DNA of 64,000 nucleotides from positions 1-64,000 of the forward strand of contig CAVSIE010000005.1 in assembly GCA_963728045.1 (NCBI GenBank). The letters are read 5' to 3'. How positions within the stretch are numbered: the stretch's first letter is position 1; each line of letters begins with the position of its first letter. Below are positions 35,290 to 42,834 of this stretch, in pieces. The notes below the pieces were generated by a model. That model made no database searches. It was not told the DNA's origin and saw only the letters and a program-made list of their open reading frames with translations. The DNA comes from VRUE01 sp963728045. GTDB taxonomy: Bacteria; Actinomycetota; Thermoleophilia; Solirubrobacterales; 70-9. The position numbers and the translations under genes were made by a program.

Positions 35290-36558
35290 CTAGGAGAGTT
35301 CCGACGAGCGATGAGCACTCTGGCGAGAAGGCTTATGTCGCCCGTGCTTCCGGCGGTGTGGGCCAACGCAGCGGCGCTTGCCCCTCACCTTCCTAAGGTG
35401 CCGGCCAGGCTTGCACTTCCGCCTGAGGATGCGAGGGGCTGTCGGCAAGGGCGGAGACGGCGAAGCGATTGGGGACGGCGGAGGACCCAGACGTGCGTCG
35501 ATTGCGGTGGCCACGGTCGGCGCTGTGAGCATCAGCACGTCGGCCTCCCACAGCGTGTCCTTTTCCTTCCAGTATCGAGTCGGGTAGCCGTCTTCGTCGG
35601 GTTTCAGTGGCGGGAAATAGTGGATGAAGTCGCGCAATTCAAGCGAGAAGAGCACCTTGTACTGGCCTTCTTCAAGGTCCTTGATCGAGTAGGCGCCCGA
35701 ACCACTCGTCCTGCTGCACTTGACTTCTTCCGGGAAAGAAGACTCGAAAAAGCTGAGAGTCGGGGCGACGCAAACTAGGATTTTGCTCAGAGGCATGCCG
35801 TCAGCGGCGGCAGTGACGACGCCTCGAATTTCCGCGGCGGGCTTGAGTGCCGCATCGATGCCGGTGGTGACGCTGCCCGCCGACACCGACACGGGGGAAT
35901 AACCGTTCCCAAAGATTTTGTCGTCGTAGTACTCCCCGAAGTACTGAAGCCCGCTGTAGTCAGGGCTGAACTTGAGCGTGTAGGTATCGGTCCATAGGCC
36001 GACGATCTTGTATCTACCGTCGCCATCGGTCGGGACGCAGCGTGGTTCTCTCTCTTCGAAGCCTCGACCCGCGCATACCATGACGCCAGCAAGCGGCTTG
36101 CCTCCAACTTCCTCGGTGACCTGCCCTCGGACTGTGCCCCCTTCTGGGAGCTCCATATCGATTCCGGTGGTCGGGCCATCGCCCACGGTTACAGAGTCGG
36201 ACGGCCAAAGGCCGTCCGCGTCGTAGTACATAGGGAGGTAGTTTTGGCTTCGGACTCGGGGCCAGAACAGGGGCAGGTAAGTGCCTTTGTCAAGAGGGCC
36301 GATTTCGTAGTCTCCATTGGATGCGGTGAAGACGCAGTGTTCTTTGCTTTCGGCTGGGATTTCGTTTTCGTACACGGTTTTCGAGGCACAGACTTCGGCC
36401 CCGGGGACTCCGGCGTGTCTCGGTGCGCCGGTGACGGTTCCCGAGATCGAGCCAGTAGCGGCAAGGGCATTCGGGGCAGCCGTGCTGCCCAGCACAAAGA
36501 CAGCCAAGACAACAGCCGCCGCTATTTCTCTACCAAATGAGAGATCCTGAGAAGTCAA
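35290..36558 (-). CDS. Secreted protein with carboxypeptidase-regulatory-like repeats
   Basis: 422 aa. The signal peptide ends near A-L-A-A; three Ig-like carboxypeptidase regulatory-like repeats follow (GSISGTVTGAP.., GTVRGQVTEEVGG.., AEIRGVVTAAADG..). Each has G-x-Y-x-I/V and G-x-Y core strands and paired cysteines (V-C-A-S-K/E-H-C; V-C-A-G-R/R-C; V-C-V-A-P/K-C-S). A Pro-rich linker leads to a basic tail with CKPGRHLRKVRGKRRCV, a short cysteine-bracketed basic motif near the end. Surface or extracellular localisation is likely. It follows glnA by 37 nt on the same strand. GC content is lower than in neighbours. Confidence 0.82.
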   Translation of the reverse strand: MTSQDLSFGREIAAAVVLAVFVLGSTAAPNALAATGSISGTVTGAPRHAGVPGAEVCASKTVYENEIPAESKEHCVFTASNGDYEIGPLDKGTYLPLFWPRVRSQNYLPMYYDADGLWPSDSVTVGDGPTTGIDMELPEGGTVRGQVTEEVGGKPLAGVMVCAGRGFEEREPRCVPTDGDGRYKIVGLWTDTYTLKFSPDYSGLQYFGEYYDDKIFGNGYSPVSVSAGSVTTGIDAALKPAAEIRGVVTAAADGMPLSKILVCVAPTLSFFESSFPEEVKCSRTSGSGAYSIKDLEEGQYKVLFSLELRDFIHYFPPLKPDEDGYPTRYWKEKDTLWEADVLMLTAPTVATAIDARLGPPPSPIASPSPPLPTAPRILRRKCKPGRHLRKVRGKRRCVGPHRRKHGRHKPSRQSAHRSSELS

Positions 36559-36595
36559 GCAGCGCTCAGTTTAGCTTCGACGGATTGCTCTGGTC

Positions 36596-37948
36596 CTAGA
36601 GAACCGGCAGGAAGTTCTCGATCTCGTAGGGCGTCACCTGGACGCGGTACTCGTCCCACTCCTGCCGCTTGATCTCGACGAAGCGGCGGAAGGTGTGCTC
36701 GCCGAGCGTGCGCAGCACCAGCTCCGACTCGGCGGCGACCTCGATCGCCTCGCCCAGCGTGGCCGGCAGCTGCTCGATCCCCTGCTGGGTCCGCTCCTCG
36801 GTCGAGAGGTGGTAGAGGTTCTGCTCCATCGGCTCGGGCAGCTCGTATCCCTTCTCGATCCCTTCCAGCCCCGCCTGCAACATGCCGGCGAAGCAGAGGT
36901 AGGGGTTGCAGGCGGGGTCGGGGCAGCGCAGCTCGGCCCGCGTCGCCCCCTCCTTGCCGGGGTGGTAGAGCGGCACCCGGATCAGGGCTGAGCGGTTGCG
37001 GCGCGACCAAGCCAGGTAGACCGGCGCCTCGTAGCCGGGGACGAGCCGCTTGTAGGAGTTGACCCACTGGGCGAAGAGCGGCGAGATCTCGCGCGCGTGC
37101 TTGAGCTGGCCGGCGATGAAAGCCTTCGCGGTGGCGGAGAGGAAGAACTGGTCGTCGGGGTCGAAGAAGGCGTTTTTGCCGTCCTTCGTCAGCGACTGGT
37201 GGACGTGCATCCCGGAGCCGTTCTCGCCGAACAGCGGCTTCGGCATGAAGGTCGCATGCCAGCCGTACTTCATCGCGTACTCCTTGACGACGATGCGGTA
37301 GGTCATGCAGTCGTCGGCCATCTCCAGCGCGCTCTTGTAGCGCATGTCGACCTCGTGCTGGGAAGGACCGACCTCATGGTGGGTGTACTCGACGTGGATG
37401 CCCATCTTCTCCAGGGCGAGGACGGTCTCGCGGCGCACGTCGGAGCCGGCATCGAGCGTGGTCAGGTCGAAGTAGCCGCCCTCGTCGAGCACCTCGGGGA
37501 CGCCGTCCTCGGGTTTGGCCGAGCGGAAGTAGAAGTACTCCAGCTCGGGCCCGACGTTGTAGGCGTCGAAGCCGAGCTCCTCGGCCCGTTTCAGCGCACG
37601 GCGGAGGATCCAGCGCGGGTCGCCCTCGTAGGCCTCGCCTCCGGGGACCTGGACGTCGCAGAACATGCGACCGACCGCGTTCTCTTCCTCGGGGCGCCAG
37701 GGGACGAGGGCAAAGGTCGAGGGATCCGGCATCGCGATCATGTCCGACTCCTCGATCGGGTTGAAACCGGTGATCGAGGAGCCGTCGAAGCCCATGCCGC
37801 CCTCGAAGGCGTCCTCGAGCTCCGCGGCGTTGATCGAGAAGCTCTTCAGTTGGCCGAGCACGTCGGTGAACCAGAGGCGGATGAAGCGGACGTCGCGTTC
37901 CTTGACGATCTGAGCGACGTCAGCGGCACTGGTGGGTTGCTCTGGCAT
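36596..37948 (-). CDS. glnA: Glutamine synthetase type I (alpha-like)
   Basis: 450 aa; makes glutamine from glutamate, ammonia and ATP. Motifs are MGFDGSSITGF, GPELEYFYF, HHEVGPSQHEVDMRY, MPKPLFGENGSGMHVHQSL, and RCPDPACNPYLCF. The length and the E-Q-N-L-Y-H-L-S region resemble the GSI-alpha group (Bacillus-type), which lacks adenylylation control, rather than the ~475-aa GSI-beta enzymes. AAGGAGACAGCC precedes the ATG. A near-palindrome TACGAAATTACGTA at 38033-38046 is in the upstream region and may be a nitrogen-regulator site. Confidence 0.95.
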   Translation of the reverse strand: MPEQPTSAADVAQIVKERDVRFIRLWFTDVLGQLKSFSINAAELEDAFEGGMGFDGSSITGFNPIEESDMIAMPDPSTFALVPWRPEEENAVGRMFCDVQVPGGEAYEGDPRWILRRALKRAEELGFDAYNVGPELEYFYFRSAKPEDGVPEVLDEGGYFDLTTLDAGSDVRRETVLALEKMGIHVEYTHHEVGPSQHEVDMRYKSALEMADDCMTYRIVVKEYAMKYGWHATFMPKPLFGENGSGMHVHQSLTKDGKNAFFDPDDQFFLSATAKAFIAGQLKHAREISPLFAQWVNSYKRLVPGYEAPVYLAWSRRNRSALIRVPLYHPGKEGATRAELRCPDPACNPYLCFAGMLQAGLEGIEKGYELPEPMEQNLYHLSTEERTQQGIEQLPATLGEAIEVAAESELVLRTLGEHTFRRFVEIKRQEWDEYRVQVTPYEIENFLPVL

Positions 37949-38099
37949 GGCTGTCTCCTTGATCTAGCGCTTCCCGCTGGGAGCGGCAACGATAGGCCAA
38001 AGGCGCTTCTAGGGCTGGCTGAACCGATCAGGTACGAAATTACGTAGCCGGGTATAGGAAGCGCGCCTGCATGGGTTGCGAGCGATGGAGAAAGCAGGT

Positions 38100-38122
38100 A
38101 TAACTTACTTCAGGTAAGTTAT
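38100..38122. promoter_or_regulatory. Perfect inverted repeat between glnA and the AhpD-like gene
   Basis: ATAACTTAC (38100-38108) and GTAAGTTAT (38114-38122) are 9-bp arms with a 5-nt spacer. The element is AT-rich, centred about 90 bp upstream of the plus-strand gene and 160 bp upstream of glnA. It is likely a dimeric repressor or activator site for the plus-strand gene. Confidence 0.55.
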
Positions 38123-38131
38123 CGGCTCAAA

Positions 38132-38164
38132 GTAAAGTAAAGGCCACGTAAAGGCTTCGTAAAG
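38132..38164 (+). repeat. GTAAAG direct repeats at 11-bp phasing
   Basis: GTAAAG occurs at 38132, 38137, 38148 and 38159; the last three are spaced exactly 11 bp, i.e. on one face of the DNA helix. They lie just downstream of the inverted repeat and 40-70 bp before the GTG start at 38203, inside the expected promoter/leader. Confidence 0.55.
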
Positions 38165-38202
38165 CGGAATCCGTCCATCCGAGGCCAAAGGCGGGAATCA
38201 AC

Positions 38203-38769
38203 GTGACAGTCAAAACAGACGTGAGCAGGTTCCAGATCCACGACGAGCTGACGGCGCCCGACGAGAGCGCGCCGTTGATCAAGACGATCCAGGCAACCGG
38301 TGGCGACGTGACCAAGTTCGTCGGCGTGCTCGCCGGCGCGCCCTCTGTGCTGCGCGCCTACACGCGGATGCGCTCAGAGCTCCGCGGCGGCGTCCTGCCG
38401 CAGGCGACGCGGGTGCGGATCGCCCTCGCGGTAGCCGAGCACCGCGACGACAGTTACAGCATCGCCCAGCACGCGAAGGCGGCGCGGCGCGCCGGCCTCG
38501 GCCTCGACGAGGTCTCACGAGCCCGCAGCTTCGGCTCTGCCGACCCCAAGGAGGCTGCGTTGCTGGAGTACCTGCAGGCGGCCCTCGACGCCGACGGCCC
38601 TCCCCCGCTCCACCTGCACGAGGAGGCGCGTGAGATCGGCTGGACCGACGAGGAGCTGCTCGAGGCGGTCGCCCACCTGGCGCTCAACGAGTTCCAGAGC
38701 CTGATCGCCGGCGCGGCTGCTCTTCCCAAAGATCAGTCGACGCCGCGGGTATTGCCCTCAGCGGCTTAA
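38203..38769 (+). CDS. AhpD/carboxymuconolactone-decarboxylase-fold protein lacking the catalytic cysteines
   Basis: 188 aa, GTG start. The fold is recognised from TRVRIALAVAEHRDDSYSIAQHAKAARRAG, which lines up with the AhpD active-site helix (normally C-x-x-C followed by H). Here the two cysteine positions read D and S, while the following histidine is kept. The protein has no cysteines in this motif and so cannot use the peroxidase thiol mechanism. A different reaction or a regulatory role is likely. The stop codon abuts the structured element at 38771. Confidence 0.75.
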   Translation: MTVKTDVSRFQIHDELTAPDESAPLIKTIQATGGDVTKFVGVLAGAPSVLRAYTRMRSELRGGVLPQATRVRIALAVAEHRDDSYSIAQHAKAARRAGLGLDEVSRARSFGSADPKEAALLEYLQAALDADGPPPLHLHEEAREIGWTDEELLEAVAHLALNEFQSLIAGAAALPKDQSTPRVLPSAA

Positions 38770-38770
38770 A

Positions 38771-38879
38771 GGAGGAGGCGGCTACCCCGCCCGCTCAACT
38801 TTTTCGGTGAAGCGTAAGTGGCTAGTCCAAACGGGCGGCCGAAAAAGTACAAGCCGCGGGCAGGGTAGCCGCCTCCTCC
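38771..38879. other. Structured intergenic element, copy 2
   Basis: Outer helix 17 bp (38771-38787 with 38863-38879), a 2x2 internal loop (CG/CA), a 5-bp helix CCCGC/GCGGG (38790-38794 with 38856-38860), an internal loop, and an inner helix CTTTTTCGG/CCGAAAAAG (38799-38807 with 38839-38847) followed by T-A-C-A-A-G. The same architecture as the copy at 14845-14955; only the inner helix and the A-C-A-A-G flank are conserved in sequence. It starts 1 nt after a stop codon and lies between convergent genes. Confidence 0.7.
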
Positions 38880-38920
38880 AGCGACACGCGTCGACCAGTG
38901 CCCACTGCGGTCTCTAGCGC

Positions 38921-39604
38921 TCAGTTAACCGCGAGCGTGACGGTGTAGAGCAGTCGCGCCGTCGCGTAGCGGCAGCCGTAGGTGGCTCTTGTGCCGACTT
39001 TCTCGTGCGCTTCGCCCTGGCGGACGTCGGTGGAGTTGACGCATTTGCCGGCTTCGCGGCTGGCCCGCCAAACGTCGCTGGAGGGCAGGCCCTCGGCGAA
39101 CGCCGGCGCCCAGGTCGGCACCGTGAGGCCGACGATGTCGCCCTTTTCGACCGGTAGCGAGGCGCTGAACCTGACCGTCTGCCCGAGGAAGGGGCTGAGC
39201 ACCTTGACCGACCCCTGGCGGCGCAGGTTGTAGCGAGGCGGTTCGGTGCCTGGGACTCGGCGCAGGATCGCCAGCCGCGCCTGCGGCGGCGTGCCGAAGA
39301 ACCCGTTGAAGAAGGAGCGCTGCTCGCCGGTGGGCTGGGCTAGGGTCAGCGTCCAGGACTTGACTTTGCCGTCCCGGGGAACCCGGAAGGGGAGGCTGGC
39401 CTGGTTGTTGCTGACCTGGAACCCGGTGACACTGCCGATCGCCTGACAGGGCATCTCCGGGCAGGACGGATCGGGCACGCTCGCCGTGCTGCCGAGGACG
39501 ACGGTGGTCGCCGAAGTCGTGGCTGCCCCGGCTCCCCCTGCCAGCGCCACCAGGACCGCCAGACAACTCGCCAGCGTTCCAGAAATCAGCAACCGCCTCG
39601 CCAT
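38921..39604 (-). CDS. Secreted protein of unknown function
   Basis: 227 aa with a signal peptide (about residues 1-27, cleaved at A-G-A). The mature protein is beta-rich, with cysteines in DPSCPEMPCQ and in G-K-C-V-N and Y-G-C-R-Y, suggesting disulphides. It contains FRVPRDGKVKSWTLTLAQP and VEKGDIVGLTVPTWAPAF, a jelly-roll-like pattern seen in several actinobacterial exported proteins. No family assigned. Confidence 0.75.
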   Translation of the reverse strand: MARRLLISGTLASCLAVLVALAGGAGAATTSATTVVLGSTASVPDPSCPEMPCQAIGSVTGFQVSNNQASLPFRVPRDGKVKSWTLTLAQPTGEQRSFFNGFFGTPPQARLAILRRVPGTEPPRYNLRRQGSVKVLSPFLGQTVRFSASLPVEKGDIVGLTVPTWAPAFAEGLPSSDVWRASREAGKCVNSTDVRQGEAHEKVGTRATYGCRYATARLLYTVTLAVN

Positions 39605-39704
39605 GCCCGTGCTCCTCTCGTCGGAAATGCAGCTTTAGCGGGGAAAGACTAGCCGTGGGGGCGGGCGGACCGGCCTCGCATGGCCATTTGGCCGCCCCGC
39701 GCGC

Positions 39705-40208
39705 TCAGCGGTTGCTGGCAACGGCGCCCCGCTCGAGCGCGTAGCGGATCCTGCCGACCCCTTCGAAGTCGAGCGCGAGGCGGGCGCCGTTGGTCAGGTC
39801 CCAGGCGTTGCCGACGGTGTAGGGACCGCGATCGATCACACGGGTGACCAGTTGCCGACCCTTGTGGACGAACTTGACCGCGGTGCCGCAGGGCAGGTTG
39901 CGGTGGGCGACGCCGATCGTTCCCGGCATCAGGACCTGGCCACAGGCGGTGTTGTTGCCGTAGAGGCCGGGGCCGTACCAGGTGGCGCCGGCCGAGCGCA
40001 TGGCGCCGAAGGCGATGCCGCCTTCGATCGGGCCGGGCGTGGCGATCGGTGAGGCGCCGCCGGTCATCGCCTGCGCGGACGCAGGTGCGAACGCAAGCGC
40101 TGCGCAGCAGGCGGCCAGCACGACGGGCATGCCGCGCCGCGAGCGCCCTCGTGCCGCGCGCCCCTCACGTCGATGATCTTGCCGCTCATGGCGGTTTCCA
40201 GCCTTCAT
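39705..40208 (-). CDS. RlpA-like double-psi beta-barrel cell-wall protein
   Basis: 167 aa from the ATG at 40208; the inner ATG at 40130 (M27) gives a conventional signal peptide (MPVVLAACCAALAFAPASAQA region) and would leave room for a ribosome site after the riboswitch. The domain reads ATWYGPGLYGNNTACGQVL, GVAHRNLPCGTAVKF, VTRVIDRGPYTVGNAWDLT, the RlpA/expansin-like DPBB fold with the R-D-R-G-P-Y motif. Likely a peptidoglycan lytic or binding protein. A c-di-AMP riboswitch directly precedes it. Confidence 0.85.
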   Translation of the reverse strand: MKAGNRHERQDHRREGRAARGRSRRGMPVVLAACCAALAFAPASAQAMTGGASPIATPGPIEGGIAFGAMRSAGATWYGPGLYGNNTACGQVLMPGTIGVAHRNLPCGTAVKFVHKGRQLVTRVIDRGPYTVGNAWDLTNGARLALDFEGVGRIRYALERGAVASNR

Positions 40209-40216
40209 AGCTCTTT

Positions 40217-40348
40217 GCGACGCTTACGGGGTTAGCTGACGGGCTCGCGCTGAAAGAGCTGCGCTACGCGGCAGAAGCCGGCGATTCGCCCCAACCTTTG
40301 GGTCCCCCGCTCCCCGCGATATGTAGGCGGGGATTCAGCGGAAGTCGC
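40217..40348 (-). promoter_or_regulatory. ydaO/yuaA (c-di-AMP) riboswitch
   Basis: On the minus strand the conserved ydaO segments appear in order: GGGGAGCGGGGGACCCAA, TTGGGGCGAATCGCCGGC, and GAGCCCGTCAGCTAACCCCG followed by TAAGCGTC. P1 pairs GCGAC (40348-40344) with GTCGC (40221-40217). In actinobacteria this riboswitch typically controls cell-wall hydrolases of the RlpA, NlpC and Rpf types, and binding of c-di-AMP turns expression off. The target here is the RlpA-like gene. The c-di-AMP synthase DisA is encoded at 63.2-64 kb. Confidence 0.9.
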
Positions 40349-40390
40349 GGCAGATTAGCAAACGCTAAGACATGAATTCGTGAAGAGATT

Positions 40391-40419
40391 GGAAAGGCCC
40401 CCAACTTGGGGGCCTTTCC
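40391..40419 (-). terminator. Terminator of RNase P RNA
   Basis: GGAAAGGCCCCC and GGGGGCCTTTCC form a 12-bp stem with a 5-nt loop 3 nt beyond the 3' end of rnpB on the minus strand. It is palindromic and would work from either side. Confidence 0.8.
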
Positions 40420-40422
40420 TTT

Positions 40423-40751
40423 AGCGGGCCTGTAAGCCGGATCCTGTCGTGAACGACCATCTATCTCTGCGGCCTACCTGAGCCTCGCCGGGCAGGGTCG
40501 GCGGCTCTGCTTGGCCTTGCACCGGGCGGGGTTTGCCTGGCCGCCGCGTCACCGCGGCGCCGGTGCGCTCTTACCGCACCATTTCACCTTTGCCTGTACG
40601 CAGCTCACGTGTGGCTGCGCCATCGGCCGTGTGTTTCTGTGGCACTTTCCCGCGGGTTTCCCCGGGTGGGCGCTACCCACCGCCCTCGCCCTATGGTGTC
40701 CGGACTTTCCTCGAGAGGTTGTCTCTCCCCTCGCGGCCGTCCAGCCCGCAC
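40423..40751 (-). ncRNA. rnpB: RNase P RNA, class A
   Basis: The minus strand carries universally conserved RNase P segments in order: GAGGAAAGTCCGGAC (CR-I), GGTGAAATGGTGCGGTAAGA, ACAGAAAC, GAGGCTCAGGTAGGCCGCAG and AGATAGATGGTCGTT, ending with ACAGGATCCGGCTTACAGG. P1 is formed by GCGGGC near 40749-40744 and GCCCGC near 40424-40429. About 330 nt. It matures tRNA 5' ends. Open frames across this stretch on either strand are spurious. Confidence 0.95.
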
Positions 40752-40805
40752 TGCGATGGTAGCGCTCGGCTGCGGGCGCGAATCCATCGAATAGCCTGCG
40801 CAACG

Positions 40806-41630
40806 ATGTCGGCAGCCGTGGTCACCGGAGCAGGCAGCGGCCTCGGCCGCGCGATCGCCCGTGAGCTCGCCGCGCGGGGCTTCCTGGTCGAGGTCACCGA
40901 CGTCGATCCCGATGCCGCGACCCAGGTCGCAGCGGAGATTGGCAGCGGCGCCAGCTCCTCTGGCCTGGACGTGCGCGACGAGGCGGCCTGCCGCGCAATC
41001 GCCGAGAAGGTGACGGCGCGCTCGGGAGCGCTCGACCTTTGGGTCAACAACGCGGGGGTGCTCTGGACCGGTCCCGCCTGGACCCAGGACGAGGCGACCC
41101 GCAGGACGATGATGGACGTCAACGCCCTCGGCACGATGAACGGGACGATCGCCGCCCTGGAGCCGATGATCGCCGCCGGCCGCGGCCACGTGATCAACGT
41201 TGTCTCGCTGGCCGGCATAGTCGCCGCCCCGGGCGAGGTCAACTACGCGGCGAGCAAGCACGCGGCGATCGCCTTCACGCTGGGGACGCTCTTCGACCTG
41301 CGGCAGGCGGGGATCGAGGGCGTCAAGCTCTCAGCGATCTGCCCGGACGGGACCTGGACCCCGATGCTCGCGGACAAGCTCGACGACCCCGACGCAGCGG
41401 GATCCTTCTCGGGGCGGCTGCTCACCGTCGACGAGGTCGCCACTGCAGTCGGCAAGCTGACCGAGCGGCCACGGCCGCTGACGATCTTGCCGCGCTGGCG
41501 CGGCCTGCAGCTGCGCCTCCTCGATCTCTTCCCCCGCCTAGCCCTGCGTCTGCTTCCCCTGGCGCTGCGGGATGCGCAGCGCAAACAGAGGCGCTACAAG
41601 AAGCTGATCGAGGCGGGCAAGTGGCCCTGA
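40806..41630 (+). CDS. Short-chain dehydrogenase/reductase
   Basis: 274 aa from the ATG at 40806; the open frame continues upstream into RNase P RNA and that part is not coding. The classical SDR fold is shown by VVTGAGSGLGRAIA (cofactor loop), LDVRDEAACR (acidic residue favouring NAD(H)), WVNNAGVLW, VSLAGIVAAPGEVNYAASKHA (S, Y-x3-K). A basic C-terminal extension (LRLLPLALRDAQRKQRRYK) is predicted amphipathic. Substrate unknown. Confidence 0.88.
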   Translation: MSAAVVTGAGSGLGRAIARELAARGFLVEVTDVDPDAATQVAAEIGSGASSSGLDVRDEAACRAIAEKVTARSGALDLWVNNAGVLWTGPAWTQDEATRRTMMDVNALGTMNGTIAALEPMIAAGRGHVINVVSLAGIVAAPGEVNYAASKHAAIAFTLGTLFDLRQAGIEGVKLSAICPDGTWTPMLADKLDDPDAAGSFSGRLLTVDEVATAVGKLTERPRPLTILPRWRGLQLRLLDLFPRLALRLLPLALRDAQRKQRRYKKLIEAGKWP

Positions 41631-41654
41631 CGCCACCGCGGGCGCCTGGTCTGA

Positions 41655-42272
41655 TCAGACCTTTCTAAAGACCCCTACGACGCGGCCGAGGATCGTCGCG
41701 TCGGTGGTGCGGATCGGCTCCATCGTCTCGTTCTCGGGCTGGAGGCGAATATGGTCGGACTCGCGATAGATGCGCTTGACCGTCGCCTCGTCCTCGATCA
41801 GGGCGACGACGATCGTCCCGTCGTCGGCGGCATCGGCCGGGCGGACGACCACGTAGTCGCCCTCGAAGATCCCGGCTTCTTTCATGCTTTCGCCGCGCAC
41901 CTGGAGGATGTAGTCGCCGTCCTCCCCACCGATCACGTCGGGAACCTCGATGTAGTCCTCGACGTTCTCCTCGGCAAGGATTGGCTCGCCGGCGGCCACC
42001 TGGCCGACCAGCGGCAGGCCGGCGCCGTCGCCGGGCATGATCGTCCGCTTGGCGCGATCGAAGAGCAACTCGATCGCCCGCGGCTTCGAGGGATCGCGTC
42101 TCAGCAGTCCGATCTTCTCAAGGTTGGCGAGGTGGGCGTGCACGGTCGAGGACGAATGCAGCCCCACGGCTTTGCCGATCTCCCGCACGGTCGGCGGATA
42201 GCCGGTCTTCGCCGCGTAGCGTTTGATGAAGTCGAAAATCTCCTTCTGCCGCTTGGTCAGATCAAGGTCCAC
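41655..42272 (-). CDS. lexA: LexA repressor
   Basis: 205 aa. GTG start at 42272 with GAGGAG six bases upstream; the longer frame to 42386 crosses the SOS box and is rejected. N-terminal winged helix: LTKRQKEIFDFIKRYAAKTG, PPTVREIGKAVGLHSSSTVHAH. The autocleavage site is the A-G pair in VGQVAAGEPI; the catalytic serine is in VRGESMKEAGI and the lysine in EATVKRIY. It represses DNA-damage genes until RecA-stimulated self-cleavage. Confidence 0.95.
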   Translation of the reverse strand: MDLDLTKRQKEIFDFIKRYAAKTGYPPTVREIGKAVGLHSSSTVHAHLANLEKIGLLRRDPSKPRAIELLFDRAKRTIMPGDGAGLPLVGQVAAGEPILAEENVEDYIEVPDVIGGEDGDYILQVRGESMKEAGIFEGDYVVVRPADAADDGTIVVALIEDEATVKRIYRESDHIRLQPENETMEPIRTTDATILGRVVGVFRKV

Positions 42273-42330
42273 GATTCGCTCCTCAAGATCCAGCCGTCGG
42301 CCGCCAGACCGACCGCTCGTCGAAAGCCGT

Positions 42331-42344
42331 CGAACAAGTGTTCG
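42331..42344. promoter_or_regulatory. LexA binding site (SOS box)
   Basis: CGAACAAGTGTTCG matches the Gram-positive/actinobacterial SOS consensus (CGAAC N4 GTTCG) perfectly, 58 bp upstream of the lexA start. It indicates autoregulation. Confidence 0.9.
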
Positions 42345-42435
42345 CAGGCTACCGCCTTCTCCGGACGCCGACAAGCCCTCGCGCACCCAACACCCGCCCC
42401 CAAGCCGCCGAACATCTAGAATCGACCGCCCTCGA

Positions 42436-42521
<86 letters not shown>

Positions 42522-42529
42522 TAGAAGAC

Positions 42530-42551
42530 CCCCGCAAAGCGGGGTTCATTT
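42530..42551 (+). terminator. Terminator after tRNA-Leu
   Basis: CCCCGC-AAA-GCGGGG (42530-42535 with 42539-42544) followed by TTCATTT, 9 nt beyond the tRNA. Confidence 0.75.
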
Positions 42552-42552
42552 G

Positions 42553-42834
42553 GAAGGAGCTCGTCGCCCTGCCCACAATTCCGGACGAATGGAACGTTGG
42601 CGACTGCTGCTAGTGATCATCGAGTTATGCGTTATTGCAAGCCATCGAGCAATGTTCATCCAGTCGCCCTTCCCTCGCAGCAGCTATGAAGACGCGAGGG
42701 TGGGTCAGAGCAAGCCCTGGAACGGACGACAGCCGGATTGCGAGCAAGCCGATGCTAGGCAGCACGAGGTAAGTGCCATACACTGCGGCACTTCTTTATG
42801 ATCGCCGCACTTTTAGCAATAGGATAACTTTGAC
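42553..42834. other. Non-coding stretch at the island boundary
   Basis: I see no convincing gene here. GC content falls along this stretch from the chromosomal level toward the low-GC island. The promoter of the ATPase gene probably lies in the AT-rich last 60 bases (AGGATAAC just before the ATG at 42835). No direct repeat of the tRNA 3' end was found here or after 44667, so an integrase-type attachment site is not demonstrated. Confidence 0.4.

Noticed and set aside
40533..40805. N-terminal extension of the SDR gene to 40533
   Set aside because: This part lies across RNase P RNA on the other strand; the SDR fold begins at the ATG at 40806.
42550..42801. 83-codon open frame between tRNA-Leu and the ATPase gene
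   Set aside because: No ribosome site at a clear start, no domain, and atypical composition; probably non-coding DNA at the island edge.
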